Positions 34,087 through 42,398 of a stretch of DNA of 64,000 nucleotides are shown here, one piece after another. Origin of the DNA: Bacillus sp. X1(2014) (GTDB lineage Bacteria > Bacillota > Bacilli > Bacillales_B > DSM-18226); NCBI RefSeq assembly GCF_007678255.1, contig NZ_VEED01000004.1, positions 298,769 to 362,768 of the forward strand. The letters run 5' to 3'. Both the position numbers and the translations under genes were made by a program. Every line of letters begins with the position of its first letter. Positions within the stretch are counted from its first letter, which is position 1. The notes under the pieces are model-generated. The model saw nothing but the letters and a program-made list of their open reading frames with translations, searched no databases and was not told the DNA's origin.

Positions 34087-34650
34087 TTACTTTTTTAATA
34101 ATTCTTTGATTTTTTCATTATGTTGTTTACTTTGTTCTAACAATTGATTCAGAAGTAATGCTGCTTGTTTGTTATCCTTCTTTTCAACTGCCATCTTTAG
34201 TTCATGGAACGTTTTCCAATGAGACATTTCTTTTCCGCCGTGTGCTTGTTTAAAAAATTCTTCTTTTGTTATCTTTCCAGCATCGAATTGTTTTTTTAGT
34301 TCTATAATTTTTGCCATTTTTTCTTTTTTCCATTGCTCACGTTTGGCGGCATTCTCAGGACTCATCCATTGGTTCCTTAGAGTTTTCTTCTCAGCAAGGA
34401 CTGCCGTCCATTCTGCTTTTTTCTCTGGTGTATACTGGTCTACCCAGGAAAGAAGCATTTTCTGTTTTTCTTCCATCTTTGCTTGCCAATCTTTATGCAT
34501 CATATTGCGATGCCCTTTTTCTTCACAATTGCACGGGGCTTTTTCCCTCTGTTCACCATTGGAGGTATCTGGTGTGGATGGGGCGGCGGCTGCCATTCCA
34601 GGCACTGACATTAATATTCCTAATGATAAAAGTAACAATTTAAACTTCAT
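34087..34650 (-). CDS. Secreted helical protein of unknown function
   Basis: A 187-residue protein with a Sec signal peptide (KFKLLLLSLGILMSVPGMAAA) and a short linker with a CNCEEKGH cysteine pair. A long charged helical region follows, rich in K, E, Q and W, for example WVDQYTPEKKAEW, NQWMSPENAAKREQW and ITKEEFFKQAHGG. The overall character resembles small extracytoplasmic chaperone-like or DUF2680-type helical proteins, but I see no defining motif. GGAAGGAG precedes the ATG at 34650. The 260-bp gap upstream holds the Rex-like sites of the ndh relic. Confidence 0.68.
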   Translation of the reverse strand: MKFKLLLLSLGILMSVPGMAAAAPSTPDTSNGEQREKAPCNCEEKGHRNMMHKDWQAKMEEKQKMLLSWVDQYTPEKKAEWTAVLAEKKTLRNQWMSPENAAKREQWKKEKMAKIIELKKQFDAGKITKEEFFKQAHGGKEMSHWKTFHELKMAVEKKDNKQAALLLNQLLEQSKQHNEKIKELLKK

Positions 34651-34763
34651 AAGTATCTCCTTCCACATAGGTATTTAGTAAACTTCATATCTGGTACGAA
34701 ATTATCATTCCCAGTAATTGAAAAAAAATTTACCAATTTGACAAATTCTTAGTAAAAATACTA

Positions 34764-34823
34764 TTGTGGAATTATTTTAAGTAGAGTATTCTATGAATAG
34801 AACATATGTGAAACACTTCACAA
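34764..34823 (+). promoter_or_regulatory. Promoter with Rex-like operator ahead of the ndh relic
   Basis: TTGTGG (34764) and TATTCT (34787) are 17 nt apart. Just past the expected start, TGTGAAACACTTCACA (34807-34822) has perfect inverted arms TGTGAA/TTCACA around four bases. This is the core of the Rex consensus; Bacillus ndh is a known Rex target. Confidence 0.65.
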
Positions 34824-34861
34824 AATATAAAACTTGAAGATTTATTTTTTTGAAAATACAT

Positions 34862-34879
34862 ATGTGAAATAATTTACAA
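34862..34879 (+). promoter_or_regulatory. Second Rex-like operator ahead of the ndh relic
   Basis: TGTGAAATAATTTACA at 34863-34878 matches the Rex arms TGTGAA-N4-TTCACA with one mismatch. It lies 56 nt after the first operator and 35 nt before the ATG. Confidence 0.58.
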
Positions 34880-34912
34880 TAAATTATATAGAGATATTAG
34901 GAGTGGGAAGTT

Positions 34913-35235
34913 ATGAACAAACCAAAAATCGTGATTCTAGGTGCAGGATACGGCGGAATTATCACAAGTAAGAAATTAGAGAAACTACTTAAATCTGGTG
35001 AAGCAGATGTTACTTAACTGCTTTTGAATATCACCACAAAGGCTCTGTCACTTCGATTGGACTATCTGCTGGAGTTGGTAAAGTAGGGAAGGTCCGATTG
35101 TCAGGCTTAATTGGTGCATTTATGAAGCTAGTCATTGAAGCCCGTTACTTGTTTAGTCTTGGCGGTCCTTCATTAATCATAAAACAGCACTTTGGAGTAA
35201 GCAGTGAACCAGTGAAAATTACTGCGAAACAATAA
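34913..35235 (+). pseudogene. Internally deleted type II NADH dehydrogenase (ndh) relic
   Basis: ATG at 34913 (AGGAGTGGG upstream) opens PKIVILGAGYGGIITSKKLE, the FAD dinucleotide-binding start of Ndh, and stops at 35017 after 34 codons. Downstream in another frame (about 35020-35235) the Ndh C-terminus is readable: EYHHKGSVTSIGLSAGVGKV, LIGAFMKLVIEARYLF and SLGGPSLIIKQ. A normal Ndh has about 400 residues, so about 290 central codons are gone, including the NADH-binding domain. The 5' regulatory region with two Rex-like sites is intact. The protein cannot function. Confidence 0.88.
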
Positions 35236-35348
35236 TAAATAAACGAGCGATTACTTTTAGCTTGTTTCCTTTCCAGTTGGTCCCCCCTTTCTGGAATTTG
35301 AATAGAATATCCCTATGTAATATGGCCTTCAATCCCCCAATTAGAGGC

Positions 35349-35391
35349 AAACAGCCCCATTCCAATTGTTTGGAGTGGGGCTGTTTTTTAT
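35349..35391 (+). terminator. Terminator downstream of the ndh relic
   Basis: AACAGCCCCATTCC and GGAGTGGGGCTGTT form a long stem, followed by TTTTATT. Confidence 0.82.
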
Positions 35392-35397
35392 TATTTA

Positions 35398-35560
35398 GGC
35401 TGTGTTAAACTTGTCTGTTGATCTCCGTTCCAGGCACTTCGCTTTCCGCGGGCGTGCCGGGGAGCCTCCTCGTCGCTTTACTCCTGCGGGGTCTCCCTTG
35501 CCCCGTACTCCACCAGGAGTCTTCGTGCCTTCCACTCCAATCAACAGAGTGCCAAAATCA
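35398..35560. repeat. GC-rich dyad element, copy 1
   Basis: About 160 bp, flanked by TGTTAAACTTGTCTGTTGAT and AATCAACAGAGTGCCAAAAT. The ends form an inverted repeat (CTGTTGAT / ATCAACAG). The core carries GGGGAGCCTCCTCG and GGGGTCTCCCTTGCCCCGTA and is far richer in G+C than its surroundings. No reading frame. Copy 2 lies at 51795. It fills most of the gene-free stretch before the VOC gene. Confidence 0.9.
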
Positions 35561-35581
35561 ACAATTATTTAAAGGCGTTTC

Positions 35582-35950
35582 CTAATCCCATTCTAAGAGC
35601 TCAAGACGATTGCCGAAGGGGTCGTGCAGGTGAATTCTGTTTGCCCCTGGAAGTAGATGGTCTTCTGTAAATGTAACTCCCTTTTCATGTAGATGTCTTT
35701 TTAATTCTTCAATATTTTCAACAACTAAGGCAGGATGTGCTTTTTTTGCTGGTGAAAACGGTTCTTCTACACCAATGTGAAGTTGAAAGGTTCCAAATTC
35801 GAACCAAGCACCGCCTCGTTTCTTTAATTCTGCAGGCTTTTCCACTTCAATTAACCCTAGTATTCCACCAAAAAATTCCCTTGCGACTTCTTCACAACCC
35901 TTAGGGGCAGCAAGTTGGATATGATCGATCTTTTTTATTGCAAATGACAT
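35582..35950 (-). CDS. VOC (glyoxalase/bleomycin resistance) superfamily protein
   Basis: A 122-residue single-module vicinal-oxygen-chelate protein. It starts AIKKIDHIQLAAPKGCEEVA, with the metal-ligand histidine in DHIQLA. A second histidine lies in FQLHIGVE and a terminal glutamate in FGNRLELLEW, after HLHDPFG. These satisfy the metal-site pattern, so it may be an active isomerase, dioxygenase or a binding protein. The ATG at 35950 follows GGAGGAG. It stands between two copies of the dyad element. Substrate unknown. Confidence 0.87.
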   Translation of the reverse strand: MSFAIKKIDHIQLAAPKGCEEVAREFFGGILGLIEVEKPAELKKRGGAWFEFGTFQLHIGVEEPFSPAKKAHPALVVENIEELKRHLHEKGVTFTEDHLLPGANRIHLHDPFGNRLELLEWD

Positions 35951-36045
35951 AAACACTCCTCCATTTGTCAATTCTCCTCTCTCATATTTTATTAATTTTA
36001 TAATTTTCTTTCAAGTTAGAACTTTTATTATTTATCTTTAATAAT

Positions 36046-36103
36046 TGGTTATGTTGAACTTGGCCGATTGATGTCCGCCCAATCAACAGGGTGCAAAAAC
36101 TCA
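36046..36103. repeat. Dyad element remnant lacking its core
   Basis: GTTATGTTGAACTTGGCCGA...TTGATGTCCG joined directly to CCCAATCAACAGGGTGCAAA. Both ends of the 160-bp dyad element are present, but the GC-rich centre is missing, leaving about 58 bp. Confidence 0.7.
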
Positions 36104-36130
36104 CAGTGGTTAAACAAAGCTAAATAATAA

Positions 36131-36162
36131 AGGCTATTCCCGCCAATACGGAAATAGCCTCT
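36131..36162 (-). terminator. Terminator of the ABC exporter operon
   Basis: AGGCTATTTCCG and CGGGAATAGCCT form the minus-strand stem, followed by TTATTATTTA. Confidence 0.78.
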
Positions 36163-36165
36163 AGT

Positions 36166-37146
36166 TTAATATACATCTCTTTTTGTAAACACAAAGAATG
36201 AAACGAAGATTGCTACTGCCCACCAAGCGAAAAGGACTTGAATGGAGAATGACAGGTTCATACCTTCTATCGGTGGTGCTGTTCCTTTCATATAATCCGT
36301 TAACCGCAAATTGACCATAAAAAAGTACTTGGCGGATTCCCACGAGGACACCATGTTTGTTAAGATAGCTCCTGAGATTAATGAAGCAAGCATAACACCC
36401 ATCCCAGCTGCGGTACTACGAATCAATACTGACAGCATAAAGGAAAGCGTACCAACAACAATGGATACAAACCAGACTAGCCCAAAGTCCATTAATAAAA
36501 ACTTCCATTGACCCATCAGTTTAACTTCTGACGTATTCAATCCAGTCTCAGTCACATTAAATCCAGTTAGGATTGGTGCACCCCACCCCTTGTAACCAAA
36601 AACGAGGCCTGATATTAAATAAGAAAGAATCCCTGCAATCGCAATGATTAAGGAAATGGCTAAACACAAAGTAAAATATTTACTCAGAAGAACTTTCCAC
36701 CTCTTGACGGGCCTTGTTAACAGTAGCTTGATTGATCCTAAGCTATGTTCAGACGAGACCAAATCACTGGCTATTACCATAACCATTAAAGGAATAAACA
36801 GATCAATCGAGTTTTCCAGGAAAATTCTCATAAACGTTGGGGCACCTGGCTCGGACGGATTGATATCATGGTCGAGATAGTATTGTTGCTGCTGGAGAGA
36901 GATTTGCAGCTGCTTTTTCCATTCATCTGTTATTCGACTGCTGCTTAAACGATTCGTCGTATCAACAATCTGCTGTTGTAATATTGTTCGCCAATCACTG
37001 GTTCCAAGTTTCTCACGTTGCGTTTGGACTTGTTTATATTGTGCATATGTAAATAACATGACAAGAACACCAATAATGATAGCAATGACAATGAGCCGTT
37101 TCTTGGCAATCAGTTTCATCATTTCATTTTGAATTAATTTATTCAA
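36166..37146 (-). CDS. ABC-2 type transporter permease
   Basis: A 326-residue membrane component of a type 2 ABC exporter. It has an N-terminal helix, a long charged extracytoplasmic loop (residues about 40-110), and then five helices. Typical ABC-2 segments are DLVSSEHSLGSIKLLLTRPV KRW and STAAGMGVMLASLISGAI. It starts inside the end of the ATPase gene (8-nt overlap), and the two form one exporter. The third gene upstream is a GDSL hydrolase. The substrate is not evident; drug, bacteriocin or lipid-like cargo are options. Confidence 0.9.
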   Translation of the reverse strand: MNKLIQNEMMKLIAKKRLIVIAIIIGVLVMLFTYAQYKQVQTQREKLGTSDWRTILQQQIVDTTNRLSSSRITDEWKKQLQISLQQQQYYLDHDINPSEPGAPTFMRIFLENSIDLFIPLMVMVIASDLVSSEHSLGSIKLLLTRPVKRWKVLLSKYFTLCLAISLIIAIAGILSYLISGLVFGYKGWGAPILTGFNVTETGLNTSEVKLMGQWKFLLMDFGLVWFVSIVVGTLSFMLSVLIRSTAAGMGVMLASLISGAILTNMVSSWESAKYFFMVNLRLTDYMKGTAPPIEGMNLSFSIQVLFAWWAVAIFVSFFVFTKRDVY

Positions 37147-38053
37147 TCATGTCACCCCCCGTAAGTTCGAGGAATAAATCTTCCAGGACTGGCATTTTCC
37201 GATTCATTTCCATGACGGAAACACCAGCTTCAACCAATTGCTTATTCCACAGAGGAATCTTTTGTTCATTAAATTCCGTCAATATAGTGCCATCATCTGT
37301 TTCTTCAATATTTGTTAGAGAACGTAATACATCCTTTCCCCTCTCCAGTGGTTGTATATGCCAAATGACTCGTTCGCGATTGGAAAGCAATTGTTGAACC
37401 GTATCTGTTCGAATGATTGTCCCTTTGGAAATGATCGCGACTCGATCACACAGAAGTTGAATTTCACTTAAAAGATGGCTTGACACTAAAACACTCAAAC
37501 CTTCTTCCTCTGCCAGATACCGAATAAATTGACGCATTTCCCTAATTCCTGCCGGATCCAAGCCGTTGGTCGGCTCATCAAGTATCAACACTTTTGGATT
37601 TCCCAATAATGCTTGAGCAATACCAAGCCTCTGTCTCATCCCTAAGGAATAGGTTTTTACTTTATCATGGATTCTTTCTGTTAGACCGACAAGTTCGGTA
37701 ACTTCTTTAATCCGTCCTTCTCCGATCCCTTCAATCATTCTGGCAAAATGAAGTAGATTATTATAGCCAGACAAATAGGGATATAATTCTGGGTTTTCCA
37801 CAATACAACCGAGGTTGGTCATTGCTTCCTGAAAATCCCCCTCAATATTAGAGCCACAAATATGAATGCTCCCTGATGTCGGTTTGATTAATCCGACAAG
37901 CATGCGGATTGTTGTTGTTTTTCCTGCTCCATTCGGTCCTAAAAAACCAAATACCTCTCCTTCTCGTAAATCGAAAGTCAATCCTTTAATGATTTCCTTT
38001 TTTCCAATCACCTTTTTTAAATCTTTAACTGCTAATGTAATTTTTTTCTCCAT
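37139..38053 (-). CDS. ABC transporter ATP-binding protein (BcrA/CcmA-like)
   Basis: A 304-residue ATPase. Walker A is GPNGAGKTTT, the signature is YSLGMRQRLGIAQAL, Walker B is KVLILDEPTNGLDPAG, and the switch histidine lies in VLVSSHLLSEI. The C-terminal 80 residues are the regulatory extension found in antibiotic-type exporters. The ATG at 38053 follows AAGGAGGGG; the longer frame upstream is not needed. It begins 13 nt after the hydrolase stop and overlaps the permease start, so all three genes form an operon. Confidence 0.94.
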   Translation of the reverse strand: MEKKITLAVKDLKKVIGKKEIIKGLTFDLREGEVFGFLGPNGAGKTTTIRMLVGLIKPTSGSIHICGSNIEGDFQEAMTNLGCIVENPELYPYLSGYNNLLHFARMIEGIGEGRIKEVTELVGLTERIHDKVKTYSLGMRQRLGIAQALLGNPKVLILDEPTNGLDPAGIREMRQFIRYLAEEEGLSVLVSSHLLSEIQLLCDRVAIISKGTIIRTDTVQQLLSNRERVIWHIQPLERGKDVLRSLTNIEETDDGTILTEFNEQKIPLWNKQLVEAGVSVMEMNRKMPVLEDLFLELTGGDMIE

Positions 38054-38066
38054 CGATTTCCCCTCC

Positions 38067-38840
38067 TTACCAGGTGAGCAGTGAGGCAACTCGTTCGGCA
38101 ATTAAACGATACCCTTTTGAGTTTGGATGAAACTTGTCTGAATATAGATAATCATTTACCTTTAACTCAAACAAATCGAAAGTTGGGACAAACACTATTT
38201 TTGGAAAAGATGCGCTGACTTCTGCACTGTCATAATTCCAATGGCGAACCACCTTTGACATTTCTTTTCCATGATCTAAATCAATAAAAGGGTTATACAA
38301 TCCAATGAAAAACACATTAGCATTAGGATTGTTTTGGCGTATTTGTTTTAAAATAAATTTTAAATTATTCAAGTATTTCTTTTCAATGGAAGCAATATCT
38401 TCTGTTTCAAAGTCCATTAATGCTTGGCCCCCTCGGAACAAGTCGTTCCCGCCAATCGTGACCAGCACCATATCAGCTTTCCCGATTTGGCGGCCGACTT
38501 CCGTTTCCTGGACTTGTTTTCTTAATGAATCAGACCTTTGACCATTAATGCCGAGATTGGTAAGTTGAACTGGACGTTTTGTTTTTTCCTTGATTTCATC
38601 AACTAAGACACCGACATACCCCTTTCCAGTCTCATCCCCAGTTCCACGAGTTAAGGAATCGCCTAGGGCCACAATGGTTAAGCCTTTTTTATTTTCTACT
38701 TTGGAAACGGTCTTTACTTCCGGAACCTTCTCAGGTTTTCCCGCATAATACTCACCAACTGCCCAGACAAGCCCGACCAGCCAGAGGAGGCAAAACAATA
38801 CAGCTATGCCCGTAATCGAACGAATGACATTCTTATTCAT
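38067..38840 (-). CDS. SGNH/GDSL-family lipase or esterase, membrane-anchored or secreted
   Basis: A 257-residue hydrolase with an N-terminal hydrophobic helix (signal or anchor). Block I is IVALGDSLTRGTGDETGKGY (GDS nucleophile), block II NLGINGQRSD, block III VTIGGNDLF, and block V DKFHPNSKGY with the Asp-His pair. This is a complete SGNH active site, so esterase or lipase activity outside the membrane is expected. It heads an operon with an ABC-2 exporter. The exporter might move the same lipid or ester substrate; that link is inference from gene order. Confidence 0.92.
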   Translation of the reverse strand: MNKNVIRSITGIAVLFCLLWLVGLVWAVGEYYAGKPEKVPEVKTVSKVENKKGLTIVALGDSLTRGTGDETGKGYVGVLVDEIKEKTKRPVQLTNLGINGQRSDSLRKQVQETEVGRQIGKADMVLVTIGGNDLFRGGQALMDFETEDIASIEKKYLNNLKFILKQIRQNNPNANVFFIGLYNPFIDLDHGKEMSKVVRHWNYDSAEVSASFPKIVFVPTFDLFELKVNDYLYSDKFHPNSKGYRLIAERVASLLTW

Positions 38841-38978
38841 GAAACTAACATCCTTTCTGGCCATTTCTCTCTTTCATTTAATCATAGTTGCGATATGATT
38901 CAAACTTTCAATACGTGTCATTGCTGAATTTTTCCAAAGTGTCGATAATTGGTAACTTTTAATAGTACTTTTACAATA

Positions 38979-39012
38979 AAAACAAAGGAATCTCTCTGAG
39001 AATTCCTTTGCT
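38979..39012 (-). terminator. Terminator of the DedA gene
   Basis: CAAAGGAATTCTC and GAGATTCCTTTG form the minus-strand stem, followed by TTTTTATTG. Confidence 0.82.
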
Positions 39013-39020
39013 TTAATCAT

Positions 39021-39629
39021 TTATTTGGTTCCAGCTTCCATAACAACATTCCTTATTTTCTTAATCACATAAATGATTCCCAATAGGATGAAAAGGACGA
39101 TACTTGTAATAATTACGTATCGCTTGATAGCTTCAAAATACATTTCCCATTGAGGTCCAAGGATTTTTCCTAAAAAAATGAAACTTGAAACCCATAGGGT
39201 CGATCCAATTCCCATATATAAAATATAAACCCTGATTGGAACACGAGTGATCCCTGAAAAATATCCGATGAAATGTCTAAATACAGGGATGAATATTGAG
39301 ATAATTAATAGTTTATTTCCATATTTTCTTATCCAATTTGAAATGGCAGCTAAACGTTCAGACTCTATATGAAGCCGCTTGCCATGCTTTTCAAAAAATT
39401 GCATACCGAGCTTATATCCCACCCAATAGGAGAGCAACATACCTAAGGTACATCCCAATGCTGAGGAAAGAATACTACCAAACCAATTGAGTTGTTCAAG
39501 AAATGATAGAAAACCTGCATATGCCAACACTGCTTCCATCGGGATTGGAAGTGCCAATATCCCTAGCGCGATTGAAAGAAAAAGGACTAGATATCCATAC
39601 TCGTTCATAATTGTGGTTAAAAAATGCAA
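39021..39629 (-). CDS. DedA family membrane protein
   Basis: A 202-residue DedA protein. It has the family segments LALPIPMEAVLAYAGFLS, LGCTLGMLLSYWVGYKLG, KHGKRLHIESERLAAISNWI and IFIPVFRHFIGYFSGITRVP. DedA proteins act in membrane homeostasis; some flip undecaprenyl phosphate or phospholipids. The start is a TTG at 39629 with GGAG 9 nt upstream; the next in-frame ATG lies seven codons later without a site. It is monocistronic and a terminator follows. Confidence 0.93.
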   Translation of the reverse strand: MHFLTTIMNEYGYLVLFLSIALGILALPIPMEAVLAYAGFLSFLEQLNWFGSILSSALGCTLGMLLSYWVGYKLGMQFFEKHGKRLHIESERLAAISNWIRKYGNKLLIISIFIPVFRHFIGYFSGITRVPIRVYILYMGIGSTLWVSSFIFLGKILGPQWEMYFEAIKRYVIITSIVLFILLGIIYVIKKIRNVVMEAGTK

Positions 39630-39762
39630 TGATGAAAGCTCCTTTCTCTTTTAGGATTTATGGCAGTAAAAGGCAATAATCGATATAGGTATTTTATCCA
39701 TTCTTCTCTAATCTAGTAGCGCTTTCCATGAATTAATTGGAATCAAAGAAAAAATGCTGGCA

Positions 39763-39796
39763 AAAAAAGCCGATTTCCATAAGAAATCAGCTTTTT
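39763..39796 (-). terminator. Terminator of hmp
   Basis: AAAGCTGATTTC and GAAATCGGCTTT form the minus-strand stem, followed by TTTTGCC. Confidence 0.8.
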
Positions 39797-39802
39797 TCTT
39801 TA

Positions 39803-41017
39803 CTATTCTTCTAAATTCCCCATCGGGCCAAAAAATTCAAAATGAATTCTATCTTCGGTTACACCAATTTCCTTTAATGAACGATTAATTGCTTTCATAA
39901 ATGGAATAGGTCCACAGAAATAGAAGTCTGCATCCTTTGCATTGACTTTTTCTTGCAGCCAATCGCGAGTTACATATCCTTCCACATCAAATCGGCTATT
40001 TTTGCGATCCTCTTCTGTAGGTGAATCATAGAAGAAATAAGAATTAACATTGTCTAATTTCGATAATTCCTCTACTTCATCTCTTAAAGCATGGACATTC
40101 CCATTAGCAGCGGCATGAACAAAAGTGACCTTCCGTTCTGGTTGAACTTCTACAACTGTCTTTAACATACTCATCATTGGTGTTAAACCAACCCCGCCAC
40201 TAAGTAACACGACAGGTGTATTTTTTTCAGTATTTAAAACAAAGTCGCCTGCAGGAGCACTAACTTTTAAAATATCACCTTGATTTACACCATCATGTAA
40301 ATAGTTGGATACCATACCGTCTGAATTTTGTGTACCTGCTTCACGTTTCACACTAATTCGGTAATATGCCTTACCCGGTGCATCTGACAGGCTGTATTGA
40401 CGAATATGAGTAAATTTTTCACCAGCTATTTCTAATTTGATACTAATGTATTGTCCAGGGGTAAAATCTGCAATTGCCTTATGATCTTCAGGTGTTAAGT
40501 AAAATGAGGTGATCACTTCACTTTCAACTACTTTTCGATCAACAATAAAATTGCGGAAGCCACTCCAGCCTCCTTGTTTATTTTCTGATTCATCATATAA
40601 TTCTGCCTCAACACTGATAAAAACATCGGCAATGACATTATATGCTTCTGCCCATGCATCAATAATTTCATCTGTTGCTGCATCACCTAAAACATCCTTA
40701 ATAGCTAGCAAAAGATGTTTCCCAACAATCGGATAGTGCTCTGGCAAAATTCCAAGGCTTCTATGTTTTTGTGCTATTTGTTTTACAACCGGAAGAATGG
40801 CTTCCAAATTATCAATATACATTGCAGCGGCATAAACCGTTCCAGCTAATGCTTTTTGTTGTCTGCCTTGTTTTTGATTAGCATGATTAAAGATATTTAA
40901 TAATTCAGGATGGTTACCAAACATCAATTGGTAAAATCGAGTGGTAATGGCTTCGCCATGTTTTTCTAATACGGGTACAGTAGATTTAATTATTTCAATT
41001 GTTTTTTGATCTAACAT
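39803..41017 (-). CDS. hmp: Flavohaemoglobin (nitric oxide dioxygenase)
   Basis: A 404-residue enzyme that turns NO and O2 into nitrate using NAD(P)H, protecting against nitrosative stress. The globin domain (about 1-140) has [15 protein letters not shown] with the distal region and [19 protein letters not shown] with the proximal histidine. The FAD domain has [11 protein letters not shown] and the NAD domain [17 protein letters not shown] and [10 protein letters not shown]. The ATG at 41017 follows AGGGAGTG. An Fnr box sits at about -41.5 of a TATAAT promoter upstream, which predicts induction under low oxygen. Confidence 0.97.
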   Translation of the reverse strand: MLDQKTIEIIKSTVPVLEKHGEAITTRFYQLMFGNHPELLNIFNHANQKQGRQQKALAGTVYAAAMYIDNLEAILPVVKQIAQKHRSLGILPEHYPIVGKHLLLAIKDVLGDAATDEIIDAWAEAYNVIADVFISVEAELYDESENKQGGWSGFRNFIVDRKVVESEVITSFYLTPEDHKAIADFTPGQYISIKLEIAGEKFTHIRQYSLSDAPGKAYYRISVKREAGTQNSDGMVSNYLHDGVNQGDILKVSAPAGDFVLNTEKNTPVVLLSGGVGLTPMMSMLKTVVEVQPERKVTFVHAAANGNVHALRDEVEELSKLDNVNSYFFYDSPTEEDRKNSRFDVEGYVTRDWLQEKVNAKDADFYFCGPIPFMKAINRSLKEIGVTEDRIHFEFFGPMGNLEE

Positions 41018-41054
41018 GAATAACACTCCCTATGTAATTACTATTTCCATAGTG

Positions 41055-41097
41055 ATTATATGAAATTTCACACGCATACTAAGTGATTTAAATCACA
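41055..41097 (-). promoter_or_regulatory. hmp promoter with Fnr box
   Basis: On the minus strand TGTGATTTAAATCACT (41082-41097) matches the Bacillus Fnr consensus TGTGA-N6-TCACT exactly. TATAAT (41055-41060) follows 21 nt later. Counting 7 nt from the -10 to the start places the box centre at about -41.5, the class II activator position. The -35 is poor, as expected for an activated promoter. The rest of the 290-bp gap before DegV shows nothing else. Confidence 0.72.
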
Positions 41098-41306
41098 GTT
41101 TCCTATATTTGAATAATTTGAACTATATATTTTTGTCACAAAGTGTTAACTTTTTAATATGACAAATATAACTTGTCGTCTATTATTCCTTCTTGTAATG
41201 TTGAACCTAGTTATCAAAATACTTAATAATTCCATTAAAATTTACCCAAAACGAATGAGGTAACGGATACTTAAAAAGAGATTTACACTGGAGGAAGAGG
41301 ATTAAG

Positions 41307-42155
41307 ATGAATAAACTAAAAATTGCGTGGATCACTGACACCACGGCTTCTCTCAGCCAAGAATTCATCGAGGAAAATAATATTCACGTTGTTCCACTAA
41401 ATATTATCATTAACCAAGAGTCCTACAAGGAAACTATAGATATTACTCAAAAAGAGTTTTACGAGCGAATGAAACAGGAAGATTCAAAATTTCAAACCTC
41501 CCAGCCAGGACTTGGTGATTTTGTGGAACTTTATACAAAATTAAAAGAAAACTATGACTTTGGAATCGCTATTCATGCCTCCAGTTCACTCTCCGGAACA
41601 TATCAAACCTCTGTGATGGCAGCGGAAATGGCTGGTTTTAAATTGGTACCTATTGATTCCATGACTGGCTCCTACCCACTCTCATTTTTAATAAAAAAAG
41701 GGATCGAACTAGTAGAACTAGGGTATGAAATCAGTGAAGTGGAGGCAAGACTTAATGGATTACGGGAGCATACACGTTTATACCTAGTCCCATCAAATTT
41801 AGACCAACTCAAAAAAAGCGGCAGAGTATCAGGCGGCCAAGCCATCCTAGCCTCTCTATTTAATATCAAGCCTATTTTAGCAATCGAAGATGGAGGCGCT
41901 AAGATAAAAGATAAAGTTCGAACAGAAAAGAAAGCTATTGCATGGTTAATTAATAATTTAAAAACTGATTTGGAAACAAAAACTGTTACGAAGGCAGCTA
42001 TTGTCCATGCTAACGATCTCGAACGCGCTACTGCGTTAGAGAAATTAGTCAACGAAACATTCCCGGAAATTAAAACGGAAAAAATGATGCTAATTACAGT
42101 CGCTGGAGTGCATACGGGAGTTGGAACACTAGGACTTTCGTGGGTTTGCGAATAA
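41307..42155 (+). CDS. DegV family fatty-acid-binding protein
   Basis: A 282-residue DegV/FakB-type protein that binds a fatty acid for phosphorylation by the FakA kinase. It starts with the family pattern AWITDTTASLSQEFIEENNI followed by VVPLNIIINQESYKE, then SGTYQTSVMAAEMAG and KKSGRVSGGQAIL, with the C-terminal GVHTGVGTLGLSWV. These segments line the lipid pocket and head-group site. GGAGGAAG precedes the ATG. It is monocistronic with a terminator; no fakA lies in the window. Confidence 0.94.
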   Translation: MNKLKIAWITDTTASLSQEFIEENNIHVVPLNIIINQESYKETIDITQKEFYERMKQEDSKFQTSQPGLGDFVELYTKLKENYDFGIAIHASSSLSGTYQTSVMAAEMAGFKLVPIDSMTGSYPLSFLIKKGIELVELGYEISEVEARLNGLREHTRLYLVPSNLDQLKKSGRVSGGQAILASLFNIKPILAIEDGGAKIKDKVRTEKKAIAWLINNLKTDLETKTVTKAAIVHANDLERATALEKLVNETFPEIKTEKMMLITVAGVHTGVGTLGLSWVCE

Positions 42156-42159
42156 TGTA

Positions 42160-42195
42160 AGAAAAAGGACTGATCAATTCAGTCCTTTTTTCTTA
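42160..42195 (+). terminator. Terminator of the DegV gene
   Basis: AAAAAGGACTGA and TCAGTCCTTTTT form the stem around TCAAT, followed by TCTTAT. Confidence 0.85.
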
Positions 42196-42236
42196 TAATG
42201 AAGTCGCCAGAGATTTCACATGTTGTAACAGTAGTA

Positions 42237-42360
42237 GCTATTTGTGCCCGTAACATTGAAAAATAGATGAATGGGGGGAACAATTAGACGCTATTTATGC
42301 CCATAACCTTGAAAAAAAGATGATTGCGGGAACAATTAGATGCTATTCGTGCCCCTATTC
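42237..42360. repeat. Short intergenic tandem repeat, about 52-53 bp period
   Basis: Units start GCTATTTGTGCCCGTAAC at 42237, GCTATTTATGCCCATAAC at 42290 and GCTATTCGTGCCCCTATT at 42342. The first two are full, the third partial. Shared segments are TTGAAAAA and GGGAACAATTAGA. No reading frame spans it. Confidence 0.8.
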
Positions 42361-42398
42361 ACGAACTTTAATTGAATCAGGTAACAATTAATTTTACT

